Shown here in pieces: positions 47,331-56,471 of a DNA stretch of 64,000 nucleotides. Numbering within the stretch: the stretch's first letter is position 1; each line of letters starts with the position of its first letter. The position numbers and the translations under genes are program-made. Under the pieces are notes generated by a model, which ran no database searches, was not told where the DNA came from, and was given only the letters and a program-made list of their open reading frames with translations. The DNA is from Fulvia fulva (Eukaryota > Ascomycota > Dothideomycetes > Mycosphaerellales > Mycosphaerellaceae), in contig NC_063017.1 in the NCBI RefSeq assembly GCF_020509005.1, positions 2,542,001 through 2,606,000 on the forward strand, written 5' to 3'.

Positions 47331-50268
47331 TTATATAAGAACAGGCCCTTATAATAGGTGTCCTTAGGCTCGCCGGTAATGATCTAGTAACCGCTTAGCC
47401 TATTATTGTTATCCTTATTTTTGTTCTTATCGCTATAGCTACTACTACGGCCCTTACTACCGCGGCTATTACTACGGTTATTATTATCTTCCTTTTAACT
47501 AGTACCCTATACTATAGGTACCGTTTCCTCCTCTACTAAGGGTTCTCCGGAAAATATTACGAAGACTAATTAACCGTTAGTTATTAGTAGTACGGTATAG
47601 CGTATCTATTCGAGGTAACGCTTAGTCAGCTTTTATAGTAATATTTTATTACTCTTCTACTCGTTATATAGAGAAGTACTGTAGGCTAGAGCCTACTTCT
47701 ACTAAATAGTAAGTAGGAAGTACCTACTAAGGTCGTTATACTCGGCGTAGAAGTATTTAAGTATCTTAGTCTTTAAAACTAACTAGCCTAAGTACTAGTT
47801 ATCAATTCTACGTACGCTAGCCTTTTATAGCCTAGATAGCTTAAGTATAAGCTACCGCTTACGTAGTATATCGTCTAGGCTATACTTATCCTTAAGAGCC
47901 TAGTATCCCGCTCTAAGGATAGTCCGGCTATATATAAGCTCTTATTCTAACTCGGTCGTTATTCGGATAGGATAGGTAATAAGCTTTAATTACGTAGTAG
48001 TAAAGATATTATATATCCGTTACCTTTAGTCTATATCTATTTACTATAGCTTAATAAGGTCTCTCGCTATAATGTCTCCTACCGTATACGCTTATTAGAT
48101 TTCCTTAAACATTAAGTAAGTAGGCTCTATTAGCTCGTTACTTAGTTAGTAAGGGTCTATATACTTCTAGATATTTAAAGACTCTACGTAGAGCTCTAGC
48201 TAACGGTTAAACTTATCCTATTAATTATAGCTCTTTAGAACTACGGTATTCTATAGTAGGGTACTAGTTACTCCGTTTTCGGTAGTAGCTATAACTACGG
48301 ATAGAGAGGCTAGTAAAAGTTCTACGCGGGTTTACTAGGCCTAGGGGTACTACTATACCGGTTATAATAGTATTTTAACAATATAAAATCTACTTTAGGG
48401 CTTCCTTATCGTAGCAAATATTAGTAAGCGCTAGCCGGGCTTATAACTATTACGCTAGAAGTATAGGAAGTTATTATACGGGCTTATATAGAGTGTTTTA
48501 GAAGTAGAGTATATATTATATATATCTATCTAGAATAGACGAGTATTACTTATAAAGAGGCTATAGATAACTAATTAGTTACCTAGTTCTTAGCGTATAT
48601 AGCCTTAAGTTTTGATAATAGGCTATTATTACAAGGCTATAGTAGGTAAGTATAGTAGTAGTTTATTAACAAAGTCGATAGCTAAAGAGAGAAGGTAGTT
48701 CTAAGAGAGAGAGGGCTTCTTAAGGGAAGCCGAGGTCGCGCTCGGGCCGGGCTTAGTCATTGGTGTCACGTGATCTCAAGTCACGTGACCTGATCCAAAC
48801 CCTTTACTTACGGAGCTACCGTAATAGCTATTACCTATATATACGCTCGGATCGCGATATAGGGTCGCTAGTAAAGTAAGCTAATCCTTAATAGAGGCTC
48901 TAATAATAATTTAGGCTTTAGGTCAAATAGGTAGAGAAGTACTCGGGCTTATAACCTATTATAGGGGTAATTAACAAGTATAATATACTTTACTACCAAG
49001 CGGGCTATACTACCGAGCGGGCCACTTTTACTAAGAACTATACCACTTCGATAGATATAGCTATATAACTACTATTATAGCGTATATTGTCTTTAAACGA
49101 GGCTAAACTGACCTTAGCTATCTAGGCTACGAAACGCGACGCGACAATTACAAATCGACTTACTATAAAGGTATCCGACGCGTCTCTAACTATACTAGGG
49201 TATCGATTGAATAGACGACCTCCTCGGGGTGACTACGAGCCTAATTTGAAGAAGCTTATAGAGCTAGAAGAGAGTATGATACTTAAGTATATACTCGAGC
49301 TGGATCTTAGAGGTTTCCCGCTATTAAAGGCTAGTATATAAGTAATAGCCGATTTATTACTATAAGAGAAGGGTCTTTAGCCCGCTAGTCTTAATTAGAC
49401 AGACAGGTTTATTAGGCGGTATCGTAAGCTAAAGGTTTATATAACACGTAGATACAATCGTTAGCGAGCCCTAATAGAAGATCTAGACGTTATCGAGAAG
49501 TAGTTCTTACTTATACGTAATATAAAGGAGAAGTATAGCATCCTTAACTAGGACACCTATAACTTCGACGAGATAGGGTTTATAATAGGTATTATTACGT
49601 CTTAGGGCGTCGTTACGGGTTTAGAAAGGCGTAGTAGAAAGAGGAAGGTCGTTTAATAGGGTAATAGAGAGGGAGTAGAGAGATAGCGTATTAGATAGCT
49701 CTTATATAAAGCGAGATTAGTGAGCTACGTAAGTCTAACGAGGCCCTTATATAGCGGAAAGTACGAAAGCGTAAGTATATTTAGTCTAGAGGGTCTCTAA
49801 CCTTTGATAAGGCGTCGTAATTAATACCTCTAGAGAATACTAGAAGGTAGGAAGTGAGTAGAGAGTCGCTAGATAGTGTTCGGCTAGTACTAAAGCTACG
49901 ACGCTATAAGCAATATAGCGAGTCGGAGTATAACGTACGCACCTATTAAGTAGACTCGCTAGATAGCGAAGAATCTGAAGAGGAATTGTCCTCCTAGTAA
50001 CGATTTTGTAGGATGTCGTCGTGTTAAGATACCGTCGCAATTAAAGTGGAAGTGGTATAGTTCTTAGCAAAAGTGGCCCGCTCGGTAGTATAGCCCGCTC
50101 GGTAGTAAAGTACGTTATAAGCTTACTAAACTATAGAACGATAAGGGTAATTAGATACCTTCTAAATTATATAAGATGTATCTATAGTAGCTATAGATAT
50201 TGTTAATATAGGGTGTGTGTGCTAAGTCCCGACTAATATAGTACTCAGGTCACCTGATTCATAACAAG
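47331..50268 (-). mobile_element. Copia-like LTR retrotransposon fragment: 5' LTR and gag region (reverse)
   Basis: Reading the minus strand from 50268, an LTR begins TGTTATGAATCAGGTGACC, a typical fungal Copia start. It ends near 48640, followed by TTATCAAAACTTAAGGC, which fits a RIP-altered TATCAGAGC initiator-Met primer site. A gag-like frame follows (about 48380-47400), for example FYAEYNDLSRYFLLTI and an Arg/Asn/Ser-rich basic tail, all with stops. The body is cut at 47331 where LINE-C copy 3 inserted, so pol is absent. A Pogo element sits inside the LTR, which without it is about 510 bp. The piece 48750-48815 keeps many CA/TG pairs. The right edge at 50268 is where RIP-mutated DNA stops. 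Confidence 0.6.
48988..50110 (+). mobile_element. Pogo/Fot-type (Tc1-mariner) DNA transposon, internally deleted and RIP-mutated
   Basis: The element is 1123 bp, has TA duplications at 48986-48987 and 50111-50112, and terminal inverted repeats of about 60 bp starting CTTTACTACC. It contains the repeated block ACCGAGCGGGC. The frame from about 49090, with RIP stops, gives an N-terminal helix-turn-helix and CENP-B-type DNA-binding part (LTILGYRLNRRPPRGDYEPN, LELDLRGFPLLKASIQ). The start of the DDE region follows (NQDTYNFDEIGFIIGII near 49550). It then jumps to the C-terminal helical tail (RKSNEALIQRKVRKRK near 49720). The bulk of the catalytic core is missing, so this is a non-autonomous derivative. 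It inserted into the Copia-like LTR. Confidence 0.85.
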
Positions 50269-50441
50269 GTAGCTCTGGGGTGACCCTTGTCTCCCTCTGT
50301 CGATCCCATGAGCATGTCAGCTACTGTATAACGACTTCAAATCCCACCATCGATCAAATTTCTCCCCATTCCTGACAGGACAGGACTTGACGCCATACAC
50401 ACTGCCTCTGCTACTGACACGAGTAATCAATAGCTACTACG

Positions 50442-51465
50442 ATGCCGCAAGTAGCTCGATTTGAGTGCCAGGCTCGGGACTGTGGGAGGTCTTTCAGCCG
50501 GCAGGAGCACCTCCAGCGTCACGTGTTGAATCACTCGGATACTGAGCATACTTGTGAACGATGTCGGACTGTCTTCAAGAGTCCTGATTTGTTAGGTAAG
50601 CACATTGACCATGGGGTGTGGCAAGGCCACTTGGGGTCGTGGCTCGACACGGTCTTACAACTTGATGTGTTGCTGCATCACCTTGGACAGATGATACTGC
50701 ATGGAGACTCATCATGGCGTGGACGTATTGTCACTTGGCTGATTGGGGTATAGAGAGGCATCTCAGCCGCCATCGCCAGGCTGACGCTCAGGGCAAGTCG
50801 CTGATGACAAGAAAGCGGCTGTACAAGGACGCGGAAGGCAGAGTTGTCAACAAGGTGCGTGTCTCATTGGGAGATACTGCAACGGACACACTGCTATTGC
50901 GTTGCTAGTAGCACCTGCGCAATTGCAGTTGACACAGATCCGATTTGCAGCGTCCCGCGAAGCAACGGAACACCGCCACCGCAGCAAGAGCAGATCAGGC
51001 TCTCACTTATCCTCCTTCACCACCTGGCAGCTCTTCAGACCAGGCGATATCCCCGTCTGGACTTGTCCCCCTTGCCCAGGACTCGGCACAAACGGGCCCT
51101 GCGGACACTGAGTTCTCAGGTATGTCTCTCGGAGGATGCGAGTGAAAGCCCACGGAGCTAAGGACGTTTCGTACATGTAGCACTGACGTTCGACAACCTG
51201 GTCGACGACAGCTTCTTCTGGGACAATCCACCGCCATCAACGTCCTACGAGCAAGGCTTCCAGTCCGGTCCGTTCGATGATATCTTCATGCCAGATACTG
51301 CGAGTTCATTTAATATGCCTTATACGACTATGAACAACTACAACTGGCTATTTGATCTAGGTATTGATCCTGATACGAATATGATGAAACACCAACCGTT
51401 GGCACAGCATGTCACGATACCGATTATGGAAAATGTACCTCAGAATGTAGTCGCCCATCGTGCAC
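50442..51465 (+). pseudogene. Truncated C2H2 zinc-finger transcription factor (N-terminal part)
   Basis: Four exons fit splice consensus and frame: 50442-50595, 50754-50854, 50951-51119 and 51181 onward. Exon 1 encodes two C2H2-like fingers: C-x4-C-x12-H-x3-H in CQARDCGRSFSRQEHLQRH, then CERCRTVFKSPDLL. Joined to exon 2 it gives LLERHLSRH and a basic segment LMTRKRLYKDAEGRVV, typical after the fingers of fungal regulators. Exons 3-4 give a Pro/Ser-rich linker and an acidic aromatic region (LVDDSFFWDNPPPSTSYEQG, NYNWLFDLG). Near 51465 the sequence becomes the antisense of a permease gene and the frame runs on to a stop at 51753. The roughly 500 further residues expected of such factors, including the fungal transcription-factor domain, are missing. 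It would have been nuclear. A truncated product cannot be excluded. Confidence 0.65.
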
Positions 51466-52160
51466 CAGCCGTACTTTTCGTAGGGGTGTATTGCTTTGAT
51501 GCCGATGACGGCGATGGCCCAGGAGATGACCGCTACGATGATGACGCCGACCGCAACAGACAAATGCCCATCAGCAACGGCCGAGAGCATCTGCCCACCG
51601 ACGACGGTATCGATCATGCCATAGCCAAACATTATCACCAGGTTCAACAAAGCGCAGATCCGACTTGGCTACCAGCCCATGGAGTATCTGGCAATGATCA
51701 TGCTGCGACAGCCAGATTGAGGTCCGAATGTTGCGATGTAGCCAGTACATGCTGAGCCGACCATTACGCCGAAGACTGCGCACAAAGCAGAGTCGAGGAA
51801 GAAGAGACCGTATACGCTTGGGCCGAGCAGACCGAGAGCGACATGATTTGCGGTGAGATTGGCGCTGGTCCAGAGCGAGATCATCTGGATGTATCGCGAG
51901 AGATATGGCTAGAGTTGTCAGATTTGGGGCATTAAACAGGTGTAAGGCATCCTTACTGCCTGCTTCTCTTCAGGGGGTACTCTGGCAACGCCTCGAGTTT
52001 CTGTCAACTCAGAGCGTATGCTATACCACAGTCTCTTCGGCAAGGACTGTTGACCAACATAGCCCTCCCGAATGGAAGTCGCTGGGTTGTTGCTACTTCC
52101 AGTATCGTCGATATGTGCATATGGCTTGCCATTGCCTATCTCGGCATCATCTGTCGCCAT
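51466..52160 (-). pseudogene. Truncated purine-cytosine (Fcy2-type, NCS1) permease
   Basis: Exon 1 is 52160-51957 (starting MATDDAEIG; an upstream ATG at 52238 is also in frame). It joins by a 48 bp GT-AG intron (51956-51909) to exon 2, beginning PYLSRYIQMISLWTSANL. Residues then follow the Fcy2 family: GLLGPSVYGLFFLDS, TGYIATFGPQSGCR, a conserved helix with VVGGQMLSAV, and GIKAIHPYEKYGW. About half the usual 500 residues are present. Homology stops near 51466, where the opposing transcription-factor gene begins. There is also an in-frame TAG at 51669-51671, where the family has an aromatic residue (SMGW-stop-PSRICALLN). The intact gene would import purines or cytosine with protons across the plasma membrane. 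Confidence 0.72.
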
Positions 52161-52810
52161 GGCCGTTGTGTGGTTGAGCTGCAATTCTGCTTGGTACGCC
52201 ATCTCCCCAGCGCAAGTGTCGTATGATGCTGCTTGCAAGAGTGCTGACTGGACTCAATAGACAGCGTTACACATGGTATACCCCATCATCAGCAGTCTTG
52301 CACATGCTATGCCAGTCACTGCCGTTGATAGAGTCTCGTTTGCAGCGCCAATCGACCCCATCTTCGTTTGACAGCCGGTCTTAGACAAAGCATCCATCTA
52401 CTATTGGGATACCTTCAGTAGCATAGTGGCAGTCGCCTGTGTTCGTACTGCGCCAGCGAGGGTTATCGAGAGCTAGCAGTGCAGTATCCACATCAGTGAC
52501 TGCGAAAGTGGACACCCAGGATCTCGTAGAAGGATGGGGTAATGTTGTCTCGCGGAGCAGATAGGCGTCGTAATGCAGAGATAACGCACTGTGACCGTTG
52601 ACCATGCATGGGACGATGAGGAGACTGTCCTCTTATCGCAACTCACAACAACCCATGCTCTTTCTCCACATGGAGTTCCAGCCAAGACCCCATCCATGGT
52701 CTGGCTAGCGGCCGGCATGGCGGCCACGCTACTTTCATGCAGGCATGTGCGGGATCGTTCGAACCATAAAGAAGCCAGGACTTCATGACTCTAGCAATTT
52801 CGCCATCATA
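52161..52810. other. Gap with no recognised gene; possible minus-strand exon pair
   Basis: The minus strand from 52727 has an ATG, a short frame ending AWVV, a consensus GTGAGT...CACAG intron (about 52647-52590) and a continued frame CVISALRRLSAPRDN that stops soon after. I recognise no domain. It may be a decayed gene, or the shared upstream region of the permease (-) and the dioxygenase (+). Confidence 0.3.
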
Positions 52811-53891
52811 ATGATATCCGCCACCAGCATCATGAAGCCAGCAGCCGTGACCACAGCAGTCTCAGAGGACAACCTCGAAATTCCTCTTATCGACTTTTCG
52901 GCGTTTTTAACAGATGATCAAGCGACTCGAAAGGCAACAGCACAAGCAATACTTGCCGGTTTCCAGAATGCAGGCTTCATATACCTGAGGAACCACGGAA
53001 TACCGAAGGCCACAGTCGAACAGACATTCGCAGAGTCTGCCAAGTTCTTCGAGCGACCTCGCGCTCAAAAGGATCAACTTTCGTGGACAACACCTGAAGC
53101 CAATCGTGGTTACTCGCAACCGGGCCGCGAGAAGGTGACTGATGTGAGCGCTGCTGAAGTGGATCAAGTGCGAGCACAGGAAGGTGCAGATCTCAAGGAA
53201 TCGATTGAGATTGGCAAGGAGGGCGAGCCGGGACTTCCAAACCAATGGCCGTCCGATGACGAAGGACAACTCTTCAGAGACCGTATGATGGAGTTCTTCG
53301 ACCTGTGCAAGGACTTGCACTTCAAGGTAATGCGAGCTATCGCTATCGGGCTTGACATCGACGAGAACTGGTTCCACAGCTACTGCGATGCTGGCGATAA
53401 CACTTTGAGGCTCCTGCATTATCCTGAGGTGCGATCGGATGTGTTCAAGAAGAACCAAAACCAGGTCCGAGCTGGCGCACACACCGACTATGGCAGCGTT
53501 ACGTTCTTATTCCAGGATATGGCTGGTGGTCTGCAAGTGCTGAGTCCCAAAGGCACCTTTGTCGATGCGACCCCAATCGAAGGCACGATCGTTGTTAACG
53601 CTGGAGACCTGCTTGCGCGATGGTCGAACGACACTATCAAGAGCACAAAGCATCGTGTCGTGGAGCCACCAACCAAGTCAGATGTTCACCCAGCCAGATA
53701 TTCTATCCCATACTTCTGTCATCCCAATCACGACAGCCTCATTGATGCGATACCGAACACTGTTACCGCTGAGAATCCGAGGAAGTATCCGGCAGTAAAT
53801 TGGAAAGTCCCTTCATTGATTAGGGAGGGGGCCATACTGACAATGCAACAGTGGCGAGTATCTTGTACAGAGACTCCGCGCGACGTATTAG
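52811..53891 (+). CDS. 2-oxoglutarate/Fe(II) dioxygenase, thymine-7-hydroxylase-like
   Basis: The cytosolic-type protein of about 345 residues has the DIOX_N domain (about 18-150: IPLIDFSAFL, GFIYLRNHGIP, WTTPEANRGYSQPGREKVT). The 2OG-Fe(II) oxygenase domain follows (about 195-315). Metal ligands are His224 and Asp226 in AHTDYG and His281 in STKHRVVEPP. The 2-oxoglutarate-binding Arg296 is in ARYSIPYF. The pattern closely fits Neurospora-type thymine-7-hydroxylase, which oxidises the thymine methyl group in pyrimidine salvage; other fungal oxygenases of the family are possible. I chose ATG 52811; 52832 is also possible and the frame is open back to 52745. The last exon appears to start near 53871-53877 and give YLVQRLRATY-stop at 53891, but no fully canonical donor/acceptor pair keeps the expected NSGEYLV frame. 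Unspliced, the frame runs to 53926. Its permease neighbour supports a nucleobase role. Confidence 0.78.
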
Positions 53892-53894
53892 TCC

Positions 53895-53917
53895 CAGATA
53901 CTTCACGAATGAACGAC
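53895..53917 (+). repeat. 23 bp promoter-region repeat, copy 1
   Basis: CCAGATACTTCACGAATGAA plus CGA recurs at 55162-55184 with one C/T difference. Each lies 320-340 bp upstream of one of the two exonuclease-like genes. The tandem duplication that made the genes therefore seems to have included their 5' region. Nothing else is recognised in 53892-54215. Confidence 0.6.
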
Positions 53918-54215
53918 CACATATGATGTGCATTTTGCTTAGTCTCTGCACTGTGCCGAGGCTCTTGCCACAGTGTGCTCCATCCTTCTTTGCTGTCCTT
54001 TCGCGAAGTGCGTTTCTTTGATAGACTGCAATGCGATCCAGATGCTGCTGCTTCTGTCGCGATGTCTCTGGGCATTATGCGAGCTGTCTCGAAGACAACA
54101 GTATTCTGAACGCAACATATGTCGTAGACGCTTTGTTTCCTGATAGGATAAATGGTCGGCAACAGTCCGTCTGCTGACCTGCTTGTACCATGGCCCGATA
54201 CAGTCTTCACTCACA

Positions 54216-54944
54216 ATGGCTTCCAACGGACCCGAACAGAAGCTCATCGCGACATCCGGTGATCTTCGAGCTCTTCTGGACACGATCGATGGTCTGGATA
54301 TCCATCCACTGGAATACTACCGCTGGAAGCCAGCACCTCTGTGTATCGACCTTAAACCCGTCGAGCTAAACGGCCAGGACTCCATCTTCATCCTGCCACT
54401 CTTCATCCATGACGCCGATATAGACACTGTCTACCTTGTCGACATCCTCACGCTAGGCGCTGCCGCATTCAGCACTGCCAACGACACTGGCACAACACTG
54501 AAAGGAATCCTGGAATCGACAACCATACCGAAGATGGCTTTCGACGTCGCCGAAGGCAAAGTTGCACTCGAGCAGCAGTACGACGTAAGTCTTGCACTTA
54601 CTAAGGACCTGCAGGTGCAGGAGCTCGCCAGGCCAGACAAACGGCCAACAGCACCTGGGCCAAAGACCAAACGCCGTGGACCGCGGCCTGCGCCGGGCCC
54701 TATCGCATTGGTAGGCTGCGTTCAAAATGTGAAGGAGATCGAGATCTCCGAGCGGCGCGCCATGGTGGTTGCTGACGACGACCTGCGCAAGCTCTACGAC
54801 CAGACCGAGGGTGGCGAAGCTGCGGTCTTCGTCCAGCGACCACTCAAGACGGAGTTAGTGCGGCATTGCGTTGACAGCGTGAGGTTTCTGCCGGAAATAT
54901 ACGAGAAGTACAAGTACAATCATCGACCGTACTATAAGACCTGA
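54216..54944 (+). CDS. 3'-5' exonuclease-like (DnaQ/RNase D fold) protein, probably inactive
   Basis: The single-exon protein has 242 residues. An Egl/RNase D-like 3'-5' exonuclease fold is seen by comparison with the next gene: first strand LCIDLKPVEL (Asp45-Leu46-Lys47), VYLVDILTLGAAAF, PKMAFDVAEGKVAL, and VDSVRFLPEIYEKY near the end. In active family members the first motif is Asp-x-Glu; here Glu is replaced by Lys. The central segment carrying KNKGLALYHP in the neighbour is replaced by a Pro/Lys/Arg-rich stretch (about 145-170). Nuclease activity is therefore doubtful, though the last-motif Asp is kept. The start at 54216 has an A at -3 and matches the paralogue's start; no upstream ATG fits better. 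It may bind RNA or DNA without cutting. Similar proteins are common and uncharacterised in fungi. Confidence 0.7.
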   Translation: MASNGPEQKLIATSGDLRALLDTIDGLDIHPLEYYRWKPAPLCIDLKPVELNGQDSIFILPLFIHDADIDTVYLVDILTLGAAAFSTANDTGTTLKGILESTTIPKMAFDVAEGKVALEQQYDVSLALTKDLQVQELARPDKRPTAPGPKTKRRGPRPAPGPIALVGCVQNVKEIEISERRAMVVADDDLRKLYDQTEGGEAAVFVQRPLKTELVRHCVDSVRFLPEIYEKYKYNHRPYYKT

Positions 54945-55161
54945 TCGGACCAAGACCTGACTTGGGCGAGGACGATGGATCAGGAGCGGGAGAAAGCGCG
55001 GGACATGCTGATACTGCAGAGGATTGATTTGGTCGAGGTAGCGTCAGTAGTCGATCGTCGATAGCCCAGAGTGACTCGGCCATGTCGTGATGAACTGGTG
55101 AGTGCTACGAAGTTCCTTAAGCGCTAACCTTGTACCAAAACTTCGTGCGACATTTTAATCC

Positions 55162-55184
55162 AGATACCTCACGAATGAACGATG
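55162..55184 (+). repeat. 23 bp promoter-region repeat, copy 2
   Basis: This is the second copy of 53895-53917, differing at one base. The wider region 54945-55502 also holds a second looser match near 55300 to 54040 (CCAGATGATGCTG against CCAGATGCTGCTG). No gene is seen in this gap. Confidence 0.6.
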
Positions 55185-55502
55185 CTTGATGTTTTCGTCT
55201 CCGCAGCTGCATCGTGATCGCCGCCAGAGAATGCACTTATCTTTCCAAGCGAGTCACATGGAGCGTGGCGTCTTGTCTCATATCGCCCAAGTATGTTCCA
55301 GATGATGCTGTCTCGTTCTGCGTGTTTGCGAATGGTTTGCTTTGGGGTCTAATATCTCGAATCCACCATGTGTTCCGGATGCTTTGTGTCCGCCAAGAAT
55401 AAAAGCTGGCGACAAATTTGTCGCTGAGGTGCCGATTCTTCTTCCTGAATCAAATAAACTGTTCGCATGACTTCTTCGTCGTCTTCACCCATCACCCAAA
55501 CC

Positions 55503-56336
55503 ATGGACTCTCAAGCGACCATGATCTCCACCTGCGAAGGCATCGAAGCTCTCATCGACGACATCCAACAGCTGCCGACTGGAACACCATCTCTCTTCAT
55601 CGACCTCGAAGGCGTCAAACTCAGCCGTCACGGATCGCTCTCATTACTGCTGCTTCACATCGCTCCACTAAGCCAGGTCTAGATCCTAGACATCCACACC
55701 CTCGGCCAAGCAGCATTCTGCACGGATAACAGCGACGGTCTGACACTGCAACACATACTGGAAGCGGACGATGTCCCAAAAGTCTTCTTCGACGTCCGCA
55801 ATGATTCCGATGCACTTTTCAGCCACTACGGGGTCAAGCTTGCAGGGATCGAGGATATACAGCTCATGGAGGTCGCAACTCGGACTGGCGGGAGGGAGTT
55901 TGTCCACGGGCTGGCCAGGTGCATCGACCGGGATCTCAGCATGCCGGCAGTGGAAAGAACCAGATGGCAAGCTATCAAGAATAAGGGACTTGCTCTGTAC
56001 CATCCGGCGAAGGGCGGTAGTTACGAAGTCTTCAACGAGCGACCTCTTCATCCGGATATGCTGGCGTACTGTGGAGGCGATGTAGCCAAGCTGCCAGAGC
56101 TATACCAGGTCTATCGTGCAAAGTTGAGTCCACCTGGCCAGGCATTCTGGCGCCACGAATTGAAGCTGGCTACCGAAGCAAGAGTGCAAGCATCGCAAGC
56201 TCCGGGGTATGAGCCTCATAGCCAAACAAAGGCACGTAGCCCATGGAACGACAATTACATCCAGTCAGCCAGGAAGCGGTGGAACCAGGCTGTCAAGAAC
56301 AAGCCGCCGAACGACTCTTCCAAGTCGAAGGCGTGA
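55503..56336 (+). pseudogene. 3'-5' exonuclease-domain gene with an in-frame TAG
   Basis: A 278-codon frame starting MDSQATMIS is interrupted only by TAG at codon 60 (55680-55682), and the same frame stays open for 217 codons after it. Exonuclease motifs are complete: Asp34-x-Glu36 in FIDLEGVKL, VFFDVRNDSDALF, and a third motif with Tyr190 and Asp193 (YCGGDVAKLPELY). The C-terminus is basic. The paralogue upstream has Tyr at the stop position (TVYLVD against QV-stop-ILD). This needs a transversion rather than a RIP change if the ancestor was Tyr. No intron neatly removes the stop, because the surrounding block is conserved. It could be a pseudogene, a readthrough gene or a sequence error. An in-frame ATG at 55467 is an alternative start. 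Confidence 0.7.
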
Positions 56337-56471
56337 TCTCGAAGAAGTCGACACGATGCGCAACTCCAAGATACTTGAAACTCTCTTTCCTGATGTTTTT
56401 GCGCCGTTGGACCAACATGATGTTCTGCTGTGCTGTCTGGTGTATTTGTTTACCACTTGAGCACCAAACGA

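Noticed and set aside
1..50268. CpG methylation deamination as the cause of the mutations
   Set aside because: CpG is abundant throughout; only CpA (and its complement TpG) is depleted, which fits RIP.
1..50268. CRISPR array, rRNA genes or prokaryotic operons
   Set aside because: None seen: repeats are transposon-sized, tails are simple tetranucleotides, and genes have eukaryotic introns.
51905..52260. Plus-strand frames opposite the permease
   Set aside because: The minus strand there has clear permease homology and a clean intron; the plus frames have no domain.
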